Source of the DNA: Pseudomonas sp. FP453
GTDB taxonomy: Bacteria > Pseudomonadota > Gammaproteobacteria > Pseudomonadales > Pseudomonadaceae
DNA length: 64,000 nucleotides
NCBI RefSeq assembly: GCF_030687495.1
Contig: NZ_CP117435.1
Location: 4,778,501 to 4,842,500 of the forward strand
Direction of reading: 5' to 3'
The translations under genes were made by a program, and so were the position numbers. Numbering within the stretch: position 1 is the first letter of the stretch; the number at the start of each line of letters is the position of its first letter. Below are positions 43,787 through 52,298 of the stretch, one piece after another. A model generated the notes under the pieces. That model was given only the letters and a program-made list of their open reading frames with translations, searched no databases and had not been told where the DNA came from.

Positions 43787-44633
43787 CTAACCCCCAGCCC
43801 GCGCCTGCAAACTCAAATGCGCCCTCTCCCCCGGCGCCAGGCTTGCACTGGCCATCGCCGACTCCACACACACAAACCCCGACGCCTCGTTGAAGCTCAC
43901 CCCCAACAGCGGCCGGCTGCCCGGATGCCACACCACCGTGTCGGCGCTGGCGCCGGTATCGATGCACAGTTCACGCTGCCAGGCGTGGTCCTTGAGTTGC
44001 AATTCCCCATCATGCTGGAACACCCGCTGGCACCCACCGTCCACCCGCAACTCACCTTCCTGCTGGCAGGCCTGGCGGCTGAGCTGGTCATAGCCTTGCG
44101 CGCCGTCGAGCCCAGACAGCGCTATCTCATCGACGTGACCAATACGCCAATAGGCATGCAAAAGCATGGCTCAATTGGCACGGCAGCTCGTCCTGGTGCT
44201 CGGTGCTCAGGCGCAATTCCAGGGTGTCGCCCAGGTGCGCGTGCAAATCCACCTGCCAGTCGCACAGCTGCAATTGCCAGTGCAGGCGCACGCCGTCGTC
44301 GTCGGTGCTGCTGTCGAGCAGTTTCCAGTCGATCAAGCGCGCCCAACCATGGGACGGCCACGCGTTCTCGCTAGGATGACGGCCATACCACGGCCAGCAC
44401 ACCGGCACGCCGCCACGGATAGCGCCGACTTGCGGCCACTTCGCCGCGCACCACAGCCAGGGTTTTTGCCCCGTGGGTTGAAAGTGCAACAGTTGCGCGC
44501 CCTGGCGACTGAACACTGCCTGGCACAGCGGGTGGTCGATCACCAATACGTCGCGCATCTGGAAGCGCTCCCAGGCGAACACTGGCTGTTCACGCAGGGA
44601 TTTGAAAAAGCGTTGCAGCGGTTGCTCGTGCAT
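43787..44633 (-). pseudogene. D-hexose-6-phosphate mutarotase (aldose 1-epimerase family), frameshifted
   Basis: The start is ATG 44633 (MHEQPLQRFFKSL). The N-terminal part (WPQVGAIRGGVPVCWPWYGR, HGWARLIDWKLL) and the C-terminal part (AYWRIGHVDEIALSGLDGAQ, VVWHPGSRPLLGVSF) both match mutarotases. They are in different frames that meet at QLSHA-LHAYWRI near 44160. One extra A in the run AAAA at 44160-44163 explains this. It would interconvert anomers of glucose 6-phosphate, feeding Zwf. Repaired length is about 281 residues. The position upstream of oprB in the glucose block is as expected. Confidence 0.85.
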
Positions 44634-44655
44634 TTGCCACAGTCCTGAATGTCTT

Positions 44656-44742
44656 TGTGGGAGCTGGCTTGCCTGCGATGGCATCAACGCGGTTTGCCTG
44701 CTGCACCGCGTCGCCTGCATCGCAGGCAAGCCAGCTCCCACA
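44656..44742. repeat. REP doublet 16
   Basis: Inverted pair of the GAGCTGGCTTGCCTGCGAT type between oprB and the mutarotase gene, both leftward. Confidence 0.9.
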
Positions 44743-44763
44743 GGGGATGTGCTCCCCTTCCCC

Positions 44764-44793
44764 AAAAAAAAGCGGATAGCCATGGCTACCCGC
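44764..44793 (-). terminator. Intrinsic terminator after oprB
   Basis: On the minus strand GCGGGTAGCC-AT-GGCTATCCGC (one G-T pair) is followed by eight T, 39 bases beyond the oprB stop. It should partly separate oprB from the mutarotase gene. Confidence 0.85.
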
Positions 44794-44831
44794 AAAATGC
44801 GCACAGAGAGAAGGAGCTTATCGCAACAGCG

Positions 44832-46178
44832 TTAGAACGTAGACTGAATTTTCAGGCCGGCCACCAGCGCGTTGTCGACTTTATCCACGCCGCCAGGTTG
44901 CACGACGTATTGCAGGTTAGGACGCACGGTCAGCCAGTTGGTGACGTGGAAACCGTAGTTGATTTCGAAGTTGTACTCGGTCTCGCGGATCGGCGTGTAC
45001 AGCGGGTTGTCGTAGTCGCTCACGCCGTTGGAGGCGTTGAGCAGCTCGGCGTTTTTCTTCACGTCATTGTTGACGTGCAGACGCGCCGCGCCAATGCCGA
45101 CGTCATCTTTTGGACGCGCGTCGAATGGGCCTTTGTACACCAGCATCAGCGACTGGTAATTGTCGACGGTGTTGGTTTCCTTGTCGTGGAACGTGGCGTT
45201 GGCCGCGATGTTCAGACCACGGGAAGCGTCGCCGTTATGGGTGGTGAGTTGCTGCTGTGCAACGAACCAGTAGCCTTTTTTGCTGCTGTGGGTGCGGTAG
45301 TCCGCGCGCGTGGTCGCAGCATCGTTGCCATTGACGTCTTCACGTACGTCAGAAGCCTCGGCGGCGCTTTTGTAGTAACCCACACGGTATTCGCCCGGCA
45401 GGTTATTGACCTTCGGCGACCAGACCAATTCCACCGGGATCACGGTGCCCTTGGTGCCACTGCCGCTGAGCTTGAAGCCGTTGCCGTGCTCCAGCTGCGA
45501 CGGGTTCTGGTTGTACGCACCGATTTGTGCGTACAGCTCAGGCGTGATGTGGTACTTCACGCGGATTGCCGCCTGGCTGACCGGCCAGTTGTACCAGGTG
45601 CTCACGTAGTTGCCGACTTGGGAACCGCAGAACGACAGGTTCTGGAAGTCGCACGGGAAGGTGTTGAAATCTTCGCCTTCGCCGAAGTAGCCGAGTTTCA
45701 CGTCCAGCTTGTTGTCGAACATCTGGTGCTGAATCCAGAACTGGGTCAGGCGCACCATGTGGCCACGACCGTAGACTTCCATCGACGAACTCAGCGTGCC
45801 GGCACGCGGGTCGCCAATACGGTCGTTGGAGATGTTCTGGCCATTACGGTTGGTCAACTGGATCTTGGCCTGGGTGTTGTCCCAGCCCCACAGTTTTTGC
45901 AGGTCCAGCGCCACGCCCAAGCCGAACTGGTCGGAGTAGCGACCGGTCTTGTCGGTGTTGTAGCCGCCGTGGGCGTTGTAGCCCATTTCGCCGACGTAGT
46001 CAGCCTTGATATCGATACCTTGCTCGATGAGCTTGGTTCGTTCGCCGCCCCAATCGCCGGTCATCCACTTGGAATCGGCGCTGAATGCTTCGTCCGCCAT
46101 CGCATTGGCGGACAAAACCAGGGCTGCTGCCGCTGACAGTTGGCAGATCAGCCGGGTAGTGTTGTGTTGCTTTTTCAT
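44832..46178 (-). CDS. oprB: Carbohydrate-selective porin OprB
   Basis: A 448-residue outer-membrane beta-barrel with a Sec signal (SAAAALVLSANAMA, cleaved near residue 28), the opening WMTGDWGGERTKLIEQGIDI of the OprB family, many alternating hydrophobic beta strands, and a C-terminal phenylalanine (LKIQSTF) as needed for outer-membrane insertion. It passes glucose and other sugars into the periplasm for the gts transporter. The leader has an AANAANAA tract just before GAGGATG. It follows gtsDCBA in the same direction. Confidence 0.93.
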   Translation of the reverse strand: MKKQHNTTRLICQLSAAAALVLSANAMADEAFSADSKWMTGDWGGERTKLIEQGIDIKADYVGEMGYNAHGGYNTDKTGRYSDQFGLGVALDLQKLWGWDNTQAKIQLTNRNGQNISNDRIGDPRAGTLSSSMEVYGRGHMVRLTQFWIQHQMFDNKLDVKLGYFGEGEDFNTFPCDFQNLSFCGSQVGNYVSTWYNWPVSQAAIRVKYHITPELYAQIGAYNQNPSQLEHGNGFKLSGSGTKGTVIPVELVWSPKVNNLPGEYRVGYYKSAAEASDVREDVNGNDAATTRADYRTHSSKKGYWFVAQQQLTTHNGDASRGLNIAANATFHDKETNTVDNYQSLMLVYKGPFDARPKDDVGIGAARLHVNNDVKKNAELLNASNGVSDYDNPLYTPIRETEYNFEINYGFHVTNWLTVRPNLQYVVQPGGVDKVDNALVAGLKIQSTF

Positions 46179-46193
46179 CCCTACATCCTCGTC

Positions 46194-46205
46194 TTTATTG
46201 TTATT
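46194..46205 (-). promoter_or_regulatory. Candidate Crc/Hfq (CA motif) site in the oprB leader
   Basis: On the minus strand AATAACAATAAA, containing AANAANAA, lies about 16 bases before the start codon and close to the GAGG ribosome site. Confidence 0.55.
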
Positions 46206-46265
46206 AAACTGTTTTTATCTAACGCGGTTTACTTTTTTTATCTAAAACAACAACTTATCTTCTTT

Positions 46266-46354
46266 TGTGGGAGCCGGGCTTGCCCGCGATGCAGGCAACT
46301 CGGTCCTTCAGTTACAACGCGCTGATGCCATCGCGGGCAAGCCCGGCTCCCACA
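46266..46354. repeat. REP doublet 17, overlapping the gtsD end
   Basis: Inverted pair of the GAGCCGGGCTTGCCCGCGAT subtype. The right part (46312-46354) is also the final coding sequence of gtsD, including the stop codon. Confidence 0.92.
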
Positions 46355-47475
46355 GGAGTAGGCTGTGACTGCACAGTGCCCAGACGCTCACCGGTATTGG
46401 CGTCGAACAGCAACACCTTGGATGGATCGAATTGCAGGGTCAGGGTCTCGCCCACCTGCGGTGCCACGTCGGGTGCCAGGCGGCAGCAGACCTTGGTGTC
46501 ATTGAGCTGCACGAAGACCAGGGTGTCCGGGCCGGTCGGCTCGGTGACCTGCACTTCGGCACGAATGCTCGACGCACTGTCACCCTCGCCCGCCGCCAGC
46601 ATGATTTGCTCCGGGCGCAGGCCGAGGATCACGTCGCGGTCTTCCAGGCCGGCATCGGTCACGTTCAGCGCCAGCTCGCAGCGGGCCTGGCCGCTGTCGA
46701 GCAGGGCCACCAGGCGACCGTCCTTGCGCTGCAGGCGCAGGGGCACGAAGTTCATCGGCGGCGAGCCGATAAAGCTCGCCACGAACTGGTTGGCCGGGTT
46801 GTTGTAGATGTCTTTCGGCGTGCCGAACTGCTGGATGATGCCATCCTTCATCACCGCCACTTTGTCGCCCAGGGTCATCGCTTCGATCTGGTCGTGGGTG
46901 ACGTAGACGGTGGTGGTTTTCAGACGCTGGTGCATCAGTTTCATTTCGGTGCGCATCTCGACGCGCAGCTTGGCGTCGAGGTTGGACAGCGGTTCGTCGA
47001 ACAGGTAGATCTTCGGCCGGCGTGCCAGGGCGCGGCCCATGGCCACACGTTGTTGCTGGCCACCGGACAGCTGGCCCGGCTTGCGGTTGAGCAGGTGTTC
47101 GATCTGCAACAGCTTGGCCACGCGCGCCACTTCGGTGTCGATGTCAGCCTGGGGCATCTTGCGAATTTTCAGGCCGAACTCGATGTTTTCGCGCACGCTC
47201 ATGGTCGGGTACAGCGCGTAGGACTGGAACACCATGGCGATGTCTCGATCCTTGGGGCTCATGCCGCTGACGTCCTGATCGCCGATCATGATCGCGCCGC
47301 CGGTGATGGTCTCCAGGCCAGCGATGCAGTTCATCAGCGTGGATTTGCCGCAACCCGAAGGGCCGACCAGGATCAGGAATTCGCCTTCCTTGATCGACAG
47401 CTCGATATTCTTCAAGGTGTCGGGCAGGCCGGGGCCATAGGTCTTGTTTACATTGCGAAGTTCAAGCGTAGCCAT
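46312..47475 (-). CDS. gtsD: Glucose/mannose ABC transporter ATP-binding protein
   Basis: A 387-residue MalK-type ATPase with Walker [10 protein letters not shown] near residue 37, signature [16 protein letters not shown], Walker [12 protein letters not shown] and a C-terminal TOBE/regulatory domain. It powers GtsBC. It starts 2 bases after the gtsC stop. The last 14 or so residues ([14 protein letters not shown]) are read from REP doublet 17, so the natural stop seems to have been replaced by a REP insertion; the added tail lies past the TOBE domain and is probably harmless. Confidence 0.93.
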   Translation of the reverse strand: MATLELRNVNKTYGPGLPDTLKNIELSIKEGEFLILVGPSGCGKSTLMNCIAGLETITGGAIMIGDQDVSGMSPKDRDIAMVFQSYALYPTMSVRENIEFGLKIRKMPQADIDTEVARVAKLLQIEHLLNRKPGQLSGGQQQRVAMGRALARRPKIYLFDEPLSNLDAKLRVEMRTEMKLMHQRLKTTTVYVTHDQIEAMTLGDKVAVMKDGIIQQFGTPKDIYNNPANQFVASFIGSPPMNFVPLRLQRKDGRLVALLDSGQARCELALNVTDAGLEDRDVILGLRPEQIMLAAGEGDSASSIRAEVQVTEPTGPDTLVFVQLNDTKVCCRLAPDVAPQVGETLTLQFDPSKVLLFDANTGERLGTVQSQPTPVGAGLARDGISAL

Positions 47476-47477
47476 GA

Positions 47478-48323
47478 TTACCCCTTGACCGCGCCGGCCG
47501 TGAGGCCGCGCACGAAATACTTGCCTGCGATCACATAGACCAGCAGGGTCGGCAACCCGGCGATCATCGCCGCTGCCATATCCACGTTATATTCCTTGGC
47601 CCCGGTGCTGGTGTTGACCAGGTTGTTCAGCGCCACCGTGATGGGCTGCGAGTCGCCACTGGAGAACACCACACCGAACAGGAAGTCGTTCCAGATCTGG
47701 GTAAATTGCCAGATCAGGCAGACCATGATGATCGGGGTGGACATCGGCAGGATGATTCGACGAAAGATAGTGAAAAATCCTGCGCCATCCAGGCGTGCGG
47801 CCTTCACCAGTGCATCGGGAATGCTCACGTAGTAGTTACGGAAGAACAGCGTGGTGAACGCCAGGCCGTAGACCACATGGATAAACACCAGGCCGGTGGT
47901 GGTGCTGGCCAGGCCCATCTTGCCCAGGGTGAACGACGCCGGCAGCAGCACGGTCTGGAACGGCAGGAAGCAGCCGAACAACAGCAGGCCGAAGAACAAC
48001 TGCGAACCTTTGAAGCGCCAGAACGACAGCACATAGCCGTTCAACGCGCCGATGGCGGTGGAGATCAGTACGGCCGGAACGGTGATCTTGATCGAGTTCC
48101 AGAAGTAACCGTCCACCGTGGCCCAGGCCTTGACCCAGCCGATGCCGGTGACCACGGTCGGCCAGCTCAGCAGGTTGCCGTTGCTGATGTCGTCCGGGGT
48201 CTTGAAGCTGGTGAGCAGCATCACCACCAGCGGCACCAGGTACAGCAGCACGGCGAGGATCAGCACCGCGTAGATCGCGATGCGACTCAGGCTGATGGCA
48301 GGTTTGGAGGCGAGACTAGTCAT
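47478..48323 (-). CDS. gtsC: Glucose ABC transporter permease (MalG type)
   Basis: A 281-residue inner-membrane permease with six helices and the ABC permease EAA-like loop ALVKAARLDGAGFFTIFRRI near residue 190, which contacts the ATPase. It is the second permease of the gts system. Its ATG overlaps the end of gtsB by 8 bases (48316-48323), showing tight coupling. Confidence 0.93.
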   Translation of the reverse strand: MTSLASKPAISLSRIAIYAVLILAVLLYLVPLVVMLLTSFKTPDDISNGNLLSWPTVVTGIGWVKAWATVDGYFWNSIKITVPAVLISTAIGALNGYVLSFWRFKGSQLFFGLLLFGCFLPFQTVLLPASFTLGKMGLASTTTGLVFIHVVYGLAFTTLFFRNYYVSIPDALVKAARLDGAGFFTIFRRIILPMSTPIIMVCLIWQFTQIWNDFLFGVVFSSGDSQPITVALNNLVNTSTGAKEYNVDMAAAMIAGLPTLLVYVIAGKYFVRGLTAGAVKG

Positions 48324-49224
48324 TACGTTTGGTCCTCAGCTCGGAGTAGAGGTAAGGCACGATGATCGCGAGGATCGCACCGAGCATCAGGATGGCACTG
48401 GCCGAACCCATGCCCATCTGGCCACGGCTGAAGGTGAACGAGTACATGAACATCGCCGGCAGGTCGGACGAATAGCCCGGGCCACCGGCGGTCATCGCCG
48501 CCACCAGGTCGAAGCTCTTGATCGCAATGTGCGCGAGGATCATCACCGCACTGAAGAACACCGGGCGCAGGCTTGGCAGCACCACGCTCCAGTAGATGCG
48601 CGGCAGGCTGGCGCCGTCGATCTGCGCGGCGCGGATGATCGACTGATCAACCCCACGCAGGCCGGCGAGAAACATCGCCATGATAAAGCCCGAGGCTTGC
48701 CACACAGCGGCGATCACCAGGCAGTAGACCACGCGATCCGGGGCGATCAGCCAGTCGAGACGGAAGCCTTCCCAGCCCCAGTCCCGCAGGAGTTTGTCCA
48801 GGCCCATGCCCGGGTTGAGCAGCCATTTCCAGGCCGTACCGGTGACGATCATCGACAGCGCCATCGGGTACAGGTAAATGGTGCGGATAAAGCCTTCGCG
48901 ACGGATACGCTGGTCGAGGAACACCGCCAGCAGTACACCGATCACCAACGTGATGCCGATAAACATGCCGCCAAACAGCGCCAGGTTCTTGCTCGCCACC
49001 CACCAGCGGTCGTTGTCGAACAGGCGCTCGTATTGCGCCAGGCCCGCCCACTTGTAGCTGGGCAGGAAGGTGGACGTGGTGAACGACAACACAAACGTCC
49101 ACAGGATGTAGCCGTAGAAGCCCACCAACACGATGAACATGCTTGGCGCCAGCACCAATTTCGGTAGCCAGCGCTGCAGTGCATCGAACGGCGAGGCTTT
49201 GCTGAACACAGCAACAGAACTCAT
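48316..49224 (-). CDS. gtsB: Glucose ABC transporter permease (MalF type)
   Basis: A 302-residue inner-membrane permease read from ATG 49224 (MSSVAVFSKASPFDALQRW); a TTG four codons earlier is possible but less likely. It has six helices and the EAA-like loop SIIRAAQIDGASLPRIYWSV near residue 210. It pairs with GtsC to form the channel. A REP doublet separates it from gtsA upstream. Confidence 0.92.
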   Translation of the reverse strand: MSSVAVFSKASPFDALQRWLPKLVLAPSMFIVLVGFYGYILWTFVLSFTTSTFLPSYKWAGLAQYERLFDNDRWWVASKNLALFGGMFIGITLVIGVLLAVFLDQRIRREGFIRTIYLYPMALSMIVTGTAWKWLLNPGMGLDKLLRDWGWEGFRLDWLIAPDRVVYCLVIAAVWQASGFIMAMFLAGLRGVDQSIIRAAQIDGASLPRIYWSVVLPSLRPVFFSAVMILAHIAIKSFDLVAAMTAGGPGYSSDLPAMFMYSFTFSRGQMGMGSASAILMLGAILAIIVPYLYSELRTKRND

Positions 49225-49284
49225 GGGGAAATCCAATACAGGGAAAAAGGACTACAGGGTGACTCTCTGATGGAACGCGGCTTA

Positions 49285-49372
49285 TGTGGGAGCTGGCTTG
49301 CCTGCGATGGCGTCACCTCGGTGTAACCGATACACCGAGGTGCCTGCATCGCGGGCAAGCCCGGCTCCCACA
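49285..49372. repeat. REP doublet 18 inside the gts operon
   Basis: A hybrid pair with one GAGCTGGCTTGCCTGCGAT arm and one GAGCCGGGCTTGCCCGCGAT arm, between gtsA and gtsB. Such a hairpin after the binding-protein gene can protect the upstream mRNA, as REP sequences do between malE and malF of E. coli. Confidence 0.92.
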
Positions 49373-49390
49373 GAAAGCCGGTACCAGACG

Positions 49391-50677
49391 TTACTTGGCA
49401 GACTTGATCGCAGCGCCCAGCTTCTTGGCGGTGTCGGCCGGGTCGGCTTTCGGGTCGTTGAGGAAGTTGGTCACGACGTCAAAGAACGCACCTTGCACCG
49501 CCAGGTTGGTGGCCATGTTGTGCGCCATGCTTGGTTGCAGGCCGCCAGTCTTGGCATCCGCGAGGAAGTCCTTGGCAGCGGTCTGGGCGCAGGAGTCGAA
49601 GCCGAGCTTGTCCATTTCATGGAGCATGTCGTTACGAACAGGGATCGAGCCTTTGTTGATGCTGAACACTTTCTGGAAGTTTTCACCCAGCACGACTTTG
49701 GCAATGTCCTGCTGGCCGGCAGCAGTGCCTTTGTCTTTCTGCTTGAACACCGCCAGGGAGTCGATGTTGTAGGTGAACGCCTTGTCGGTTCCCGGGAAGG
49801 CTACGCACTCGTAGTCCTTGCCAGCGACTTTCTTCGCGGCGGTCCACTCGGACTTGGCCCAGTCACCCATGATCTGCATGCCGGCCTTGCCGTTGATGAC
49901 TTTGCCCGCTTCGAGGTTCCAGTCCTGGCCTTTGCCGTCAACGTCCATGTAGGTCGCGACTTTCTTCAATTCGGTGAGGGACTTGACCATTTCCGGGCCG
50001 GTCAGCGCAGCGTTGTCCAGGTCCACCAGGGCTTTCTTGTAGCCATCGGCACCCATCACCGACAGGACCACGGCTTCAAATACGGTGCTGTCCTGCCAAG
50101 GCTGGCCACCGTGGGCGAGCGCGATGAAGCCCGCGGCTTTGAGCTTGTCGCCGGCGGCGTAGAATTCTTCGAGGGTGGTCGGGTTCTTGGTGATACCGGC
50201 TTTCTTGAAGACTTCCGGGTTGATCCACAGCCAGTTCACGCGGTGGATGTTGACCGGTACGGCGACGTAGTCACCGTCGAACTTCACGGTATCGGAGACT
50301 TTCTTGTCGAGCAGGGAGTCCCACTTTTCTTCTTTGGCGACGTCTTTGAGCACGTCGGTGTCGAGCAGGCCGGTGGACGCCCATTCCTGGATATCGGGGC
50401 CTTTGATCTGGGCAACGCCGGGTGGGTTGCCGGCAACTGCGCGGCTTTTCAGCACGGTCATGGCCGTGGCACCACCGCCACCGGCAACGGCGCCGTCTTT
50501 CCAGGTGAAACCGTCTTTCTCGACTTGGGCCTTCAGGACATCTACAGCCGCCTTTTCACCGCCAGAGGTCCACCAATGCACCACTTCGACCGTGCCTTTG
50601 GAGTCGGCGGCAAATGCAGTGAGGGGAAACAACGAGGCAATGGAAATAGCGACGGCGAGGCGATTAATCGCGTTCAT
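49391..50677 (-). CDS. gtsA: Glucose/mannose ABC transporter substrate-binding protein
   Basis: A 428-residue periplasmic protein with the signal peptide [17 protein letters not shown] (cleavage near residue 23) and a type-1 sugar-binding fold: [33 protein letters not shown] and GVVKS-free C-terminal lobe ending [12 protein letters not shown]. It hands glucose to GtsBC. It is the first gene of gtsABCD-oprB, preceded by an AANAANAA tract. In P. putida and P. aeruginosa the equivalent proteins (GtsA/GltB) bind glucose; mannose or others are possible. Confidence 0.93.
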   Translation of the reverse strand: MNAINRLAVAISIASLFPLTAFAADSKGTVEVVHWWTSGGEKAAVDVLKAQVEKDGFTWKDGAVAGGGGATAMTVLKSRAVAGNPPGVAQIKGPDIQEWASTGLLDTDVLKDVAKEEKWDSLLDKKVSDTVKFDGDYVAVPVNIHRVNWLWINPEVFKKAGITKNPTTLEEFYAAGDKLKAAGFIALAHGGQPWQDSTVFEAVVLSVMGADGYKKALVDLDNAALTGPEMVKSLTELKKVATYMDVDGKGQDWNLEAGKVINGKAGMQIMGDWAKSEWTAAKKVAGKDYECVAFPGTDKAFTYNIDSLAVFKQKDKGTAAGQQDIAKVVLGENFQKVFSINKGSIPVRNDMLHEMDKLGFDSCAQTAAKDFLADAKTGGLQPSMAHNMATNLAVQGAFFDVVTNFLNDPKADPADTAKKLGAAIKSAK

Positions 50678-50691
50678 CTGAGTACCTTTTT

Positions 50692-50699
50692 TTGTTGTT
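50692..50699 (-). promoter_or_regulatory. Candidate Crc/Hfq (CA motif) site in the gtsA leader
   Basis: On the minus strand AACAACAA, a perfect AANAANAA followed by further A, lies next to the AAAGG ribosome site, 14 bases before the start codon. Confidence 0.55.
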
Positions 50700-50781
50700 A
50701 TGCATGCAAGTCTAGAGCTTGCGCTGCACGGAGTTTAAACATGGATTTTTGCGGCGCAGGTAACAAAGGGACGTACAAATG

Positions 50782-52041
50782 TCACCAGCTGGTGACATAG
50801 CGCCCATCCCCGATGGCACTGGCCATGCTGGGTGCCAAGGGTAGCGCAGGCAGCACCACCGCTTGCCAGGCATGGTACAGGTCCGGCTTGCCGCCCCAGA
50901 TGGTGCTGCTGGGCTGGTTGTGCGGGCTGAGTTCGTGGTGCCAGCTGCCGTGGATGCGGTCGATGAAATGGGTTTCGCAGAATTCCCAGACGCGCCGATA
51001 CCAGGTTTCGTAGTGCAGCTCACCGGTGCGTTTGAGCAAGGCCTGGGCGGCGGCGCTGGCTTCGGCATGGGTCCAGTGCAGGCGCTCACGCACCACCGGG
51101 CGGTGGTTCCAGTCGAGGGTGTAGACAATGCCCGGGGCACCATCGACGGCCCAGGCGTATTCGCAGGCGCTGGCGAACAGGCCCTTGGCGTCGGTCAGCA
51201 GCCAGTCCGGCGTGGCCAGCCCGGCTTGCTGGCGCGCGGCTTCCAGGTGCAGCACCAGCCGCGCCCACTCAAAACCATGGCCGGGGGTGATGCCGTAAGG
51301 GCGGAAGCCGTCGGCGGGGTTGTCTTCGTTGTAACCGAGCAAAGGTTGCCATTGCGCGTCGAAATGCTCGATCACCATAAATTGGTTGACGGCAGCGTGG
51401 GTGTGGATCACCCGCTCGACGATCCGCAGCGCGCGGTCCAGCCAGCGTGTTTCACCGGTCACATCGGCCAGGGCGAGGAACGCTTCGGTGGCGTGCATGT
51501 TGCTGTTGGCGCCGCGATAGGCTTCGACCGCGCTCCAGTCCTGGGCGAAGGATTCGAGCATCACGCCCTCTTCCTCGCTCCAGAAAAATTGGTCGATGAT
51601 ATGGACAGCGTCGTTCAACAGATGGTGTGCACCGGGGGCGCCCGCCACCACGGCAGAACTGGCGGCCAGGGCGACAAAGGCGTGTAGATAGGCGGCCTTG
51701 CCATGGTTGCCATCGAGGGCGTGGGGTGTGGCGAACCAGCCGCCATGTGCCGCATCCTTCAACGGGCCGCTGAGGGCCGCGACACCGTGGGCGACCAAGT
51801 CGGCGTAACCCGGCAACCCCAGGGCGTGGGCCATGGCGAAGCTGTGGGTCATGCGGGCGGTGTTCATGGTTTCGGCGTGGGCATCGGCTGGCAACTGGCC
51901 TTTTTCGTCCAGGTTGCCGAAACCGTCGGGCAGTCGCGAAGCCTTGGCGAAGGCCAGCAGGCGCTGGCCTTCGGCCGCCAGCCAGGCGTGATGGGCAGGC
52001 GCGTTCAGCCAACTGCTGGCAGGCAGAGGTTGGGTGGTCAT
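50782..52041 (-). CDS. AGE-family epimerase/isomerase
   Basis: A 419-residue protein of the N-acylglucosamine 2-epimerase / mannose isomerase family with an (alpha/alpha)6 barrel. Recognisable parts are NMHATEAFLALADVTGETRW near residue 180 (a region carrying catalytic histidines), HPGH-like PYGITPGHGFEWARL, and HEL at SWHHELSPHNQPS. In gts-linked copies it most likely interconverts mannose and fructose or epimerises N-acyl sugars. It lies 104 bases upstream of gtsA in the same direction and may be the first gene of that transcript. Reaction unproven. Confidence 0.87.
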   Translation of the reverse strand: MTTQPLPASSWLNAPAHHAWLAAEGQRLLAFAKASRLPDGFGNLDEKGQLPADAHAETMNTARMTHSFAMAHALGLPGYADLVAHGVAALSGPLKDAAHGGWFATPHALDGNHGKAAYLHAFVALAASSAVVAGAPGAHHLLNDAVHIIDQFFWSEEEGVMLESFAQDWSAVEAYRGANSNMHATEAFLALADVTGETRWLDRALRIVERVIHTHAAVNQFMVIEHFDAQWQPLLGYNEDNPADGFRPYGITPGHGFEWARLVLHLEAARQQAGLATPDWLLTDAKGLFASACEYAWAVDGAPGIVYTLDWNHRPVVRERLHWTHAEASAAAQALLKRTGELHYETWYRRVWEFCETHFIDRIHGSWHHELSPHNQPSSTIWGGKPDLYHAWQAVVLPALPLAPSMASAIGDGRYVTSW

Positions 52042-52050
52042 GGGTGGCCC

Positions 52051-52061
52051 TTATTATTGTT
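52051..52061 (-). promoter_or_regulatory. Candidate Crc/Hfq (CA motif) site in the AGE leader
   Basis: On the minus strand AACAATAATAA, two overlapping AANAANAA motifs, lies about 10 bases before the start codon next to AAGGG. Confidence 0.55.
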
Positions 52062-52169
52062 TGTGGGATGACCGGAGTCTAAACAAGGGGGCCCGGGGGG
52101 CAAGTAACGAAGGGGATGGGAAATGTCACCAAGCAGTGACACTTCTTCAACTCTCGACCCCAATACAAC

Positions 52170-52258
52170 TGTGGGAGCTGGCTTGCCTGCGATAGCGGTG
52201 GATCAGTTGGCAATGATGCGACTGATAGACCGCTATCGCAGGCAAGCCAGCTCCCACA
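52170..52258. repeat. REP doublet 19 with outer extension
   Basis: Inverted pair of the GAGCTGGCTTGCCTGCGATAGCGG type. The right arm continues CACACAAGCCAGCGCCCACA, which reads as a second head in the opposite sense. Confidence 0.9.
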
Positions 52259-52298
52259 CAAGCCAGCGCCCACAGGTTGAGCACCTCCTGGCTGTTGA

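Noticed and set aside
44649..46136. A 495-codon open frame opposite oprB
   Set aside because: It starts in a REP doublet and is an antisense shadow of the porin.
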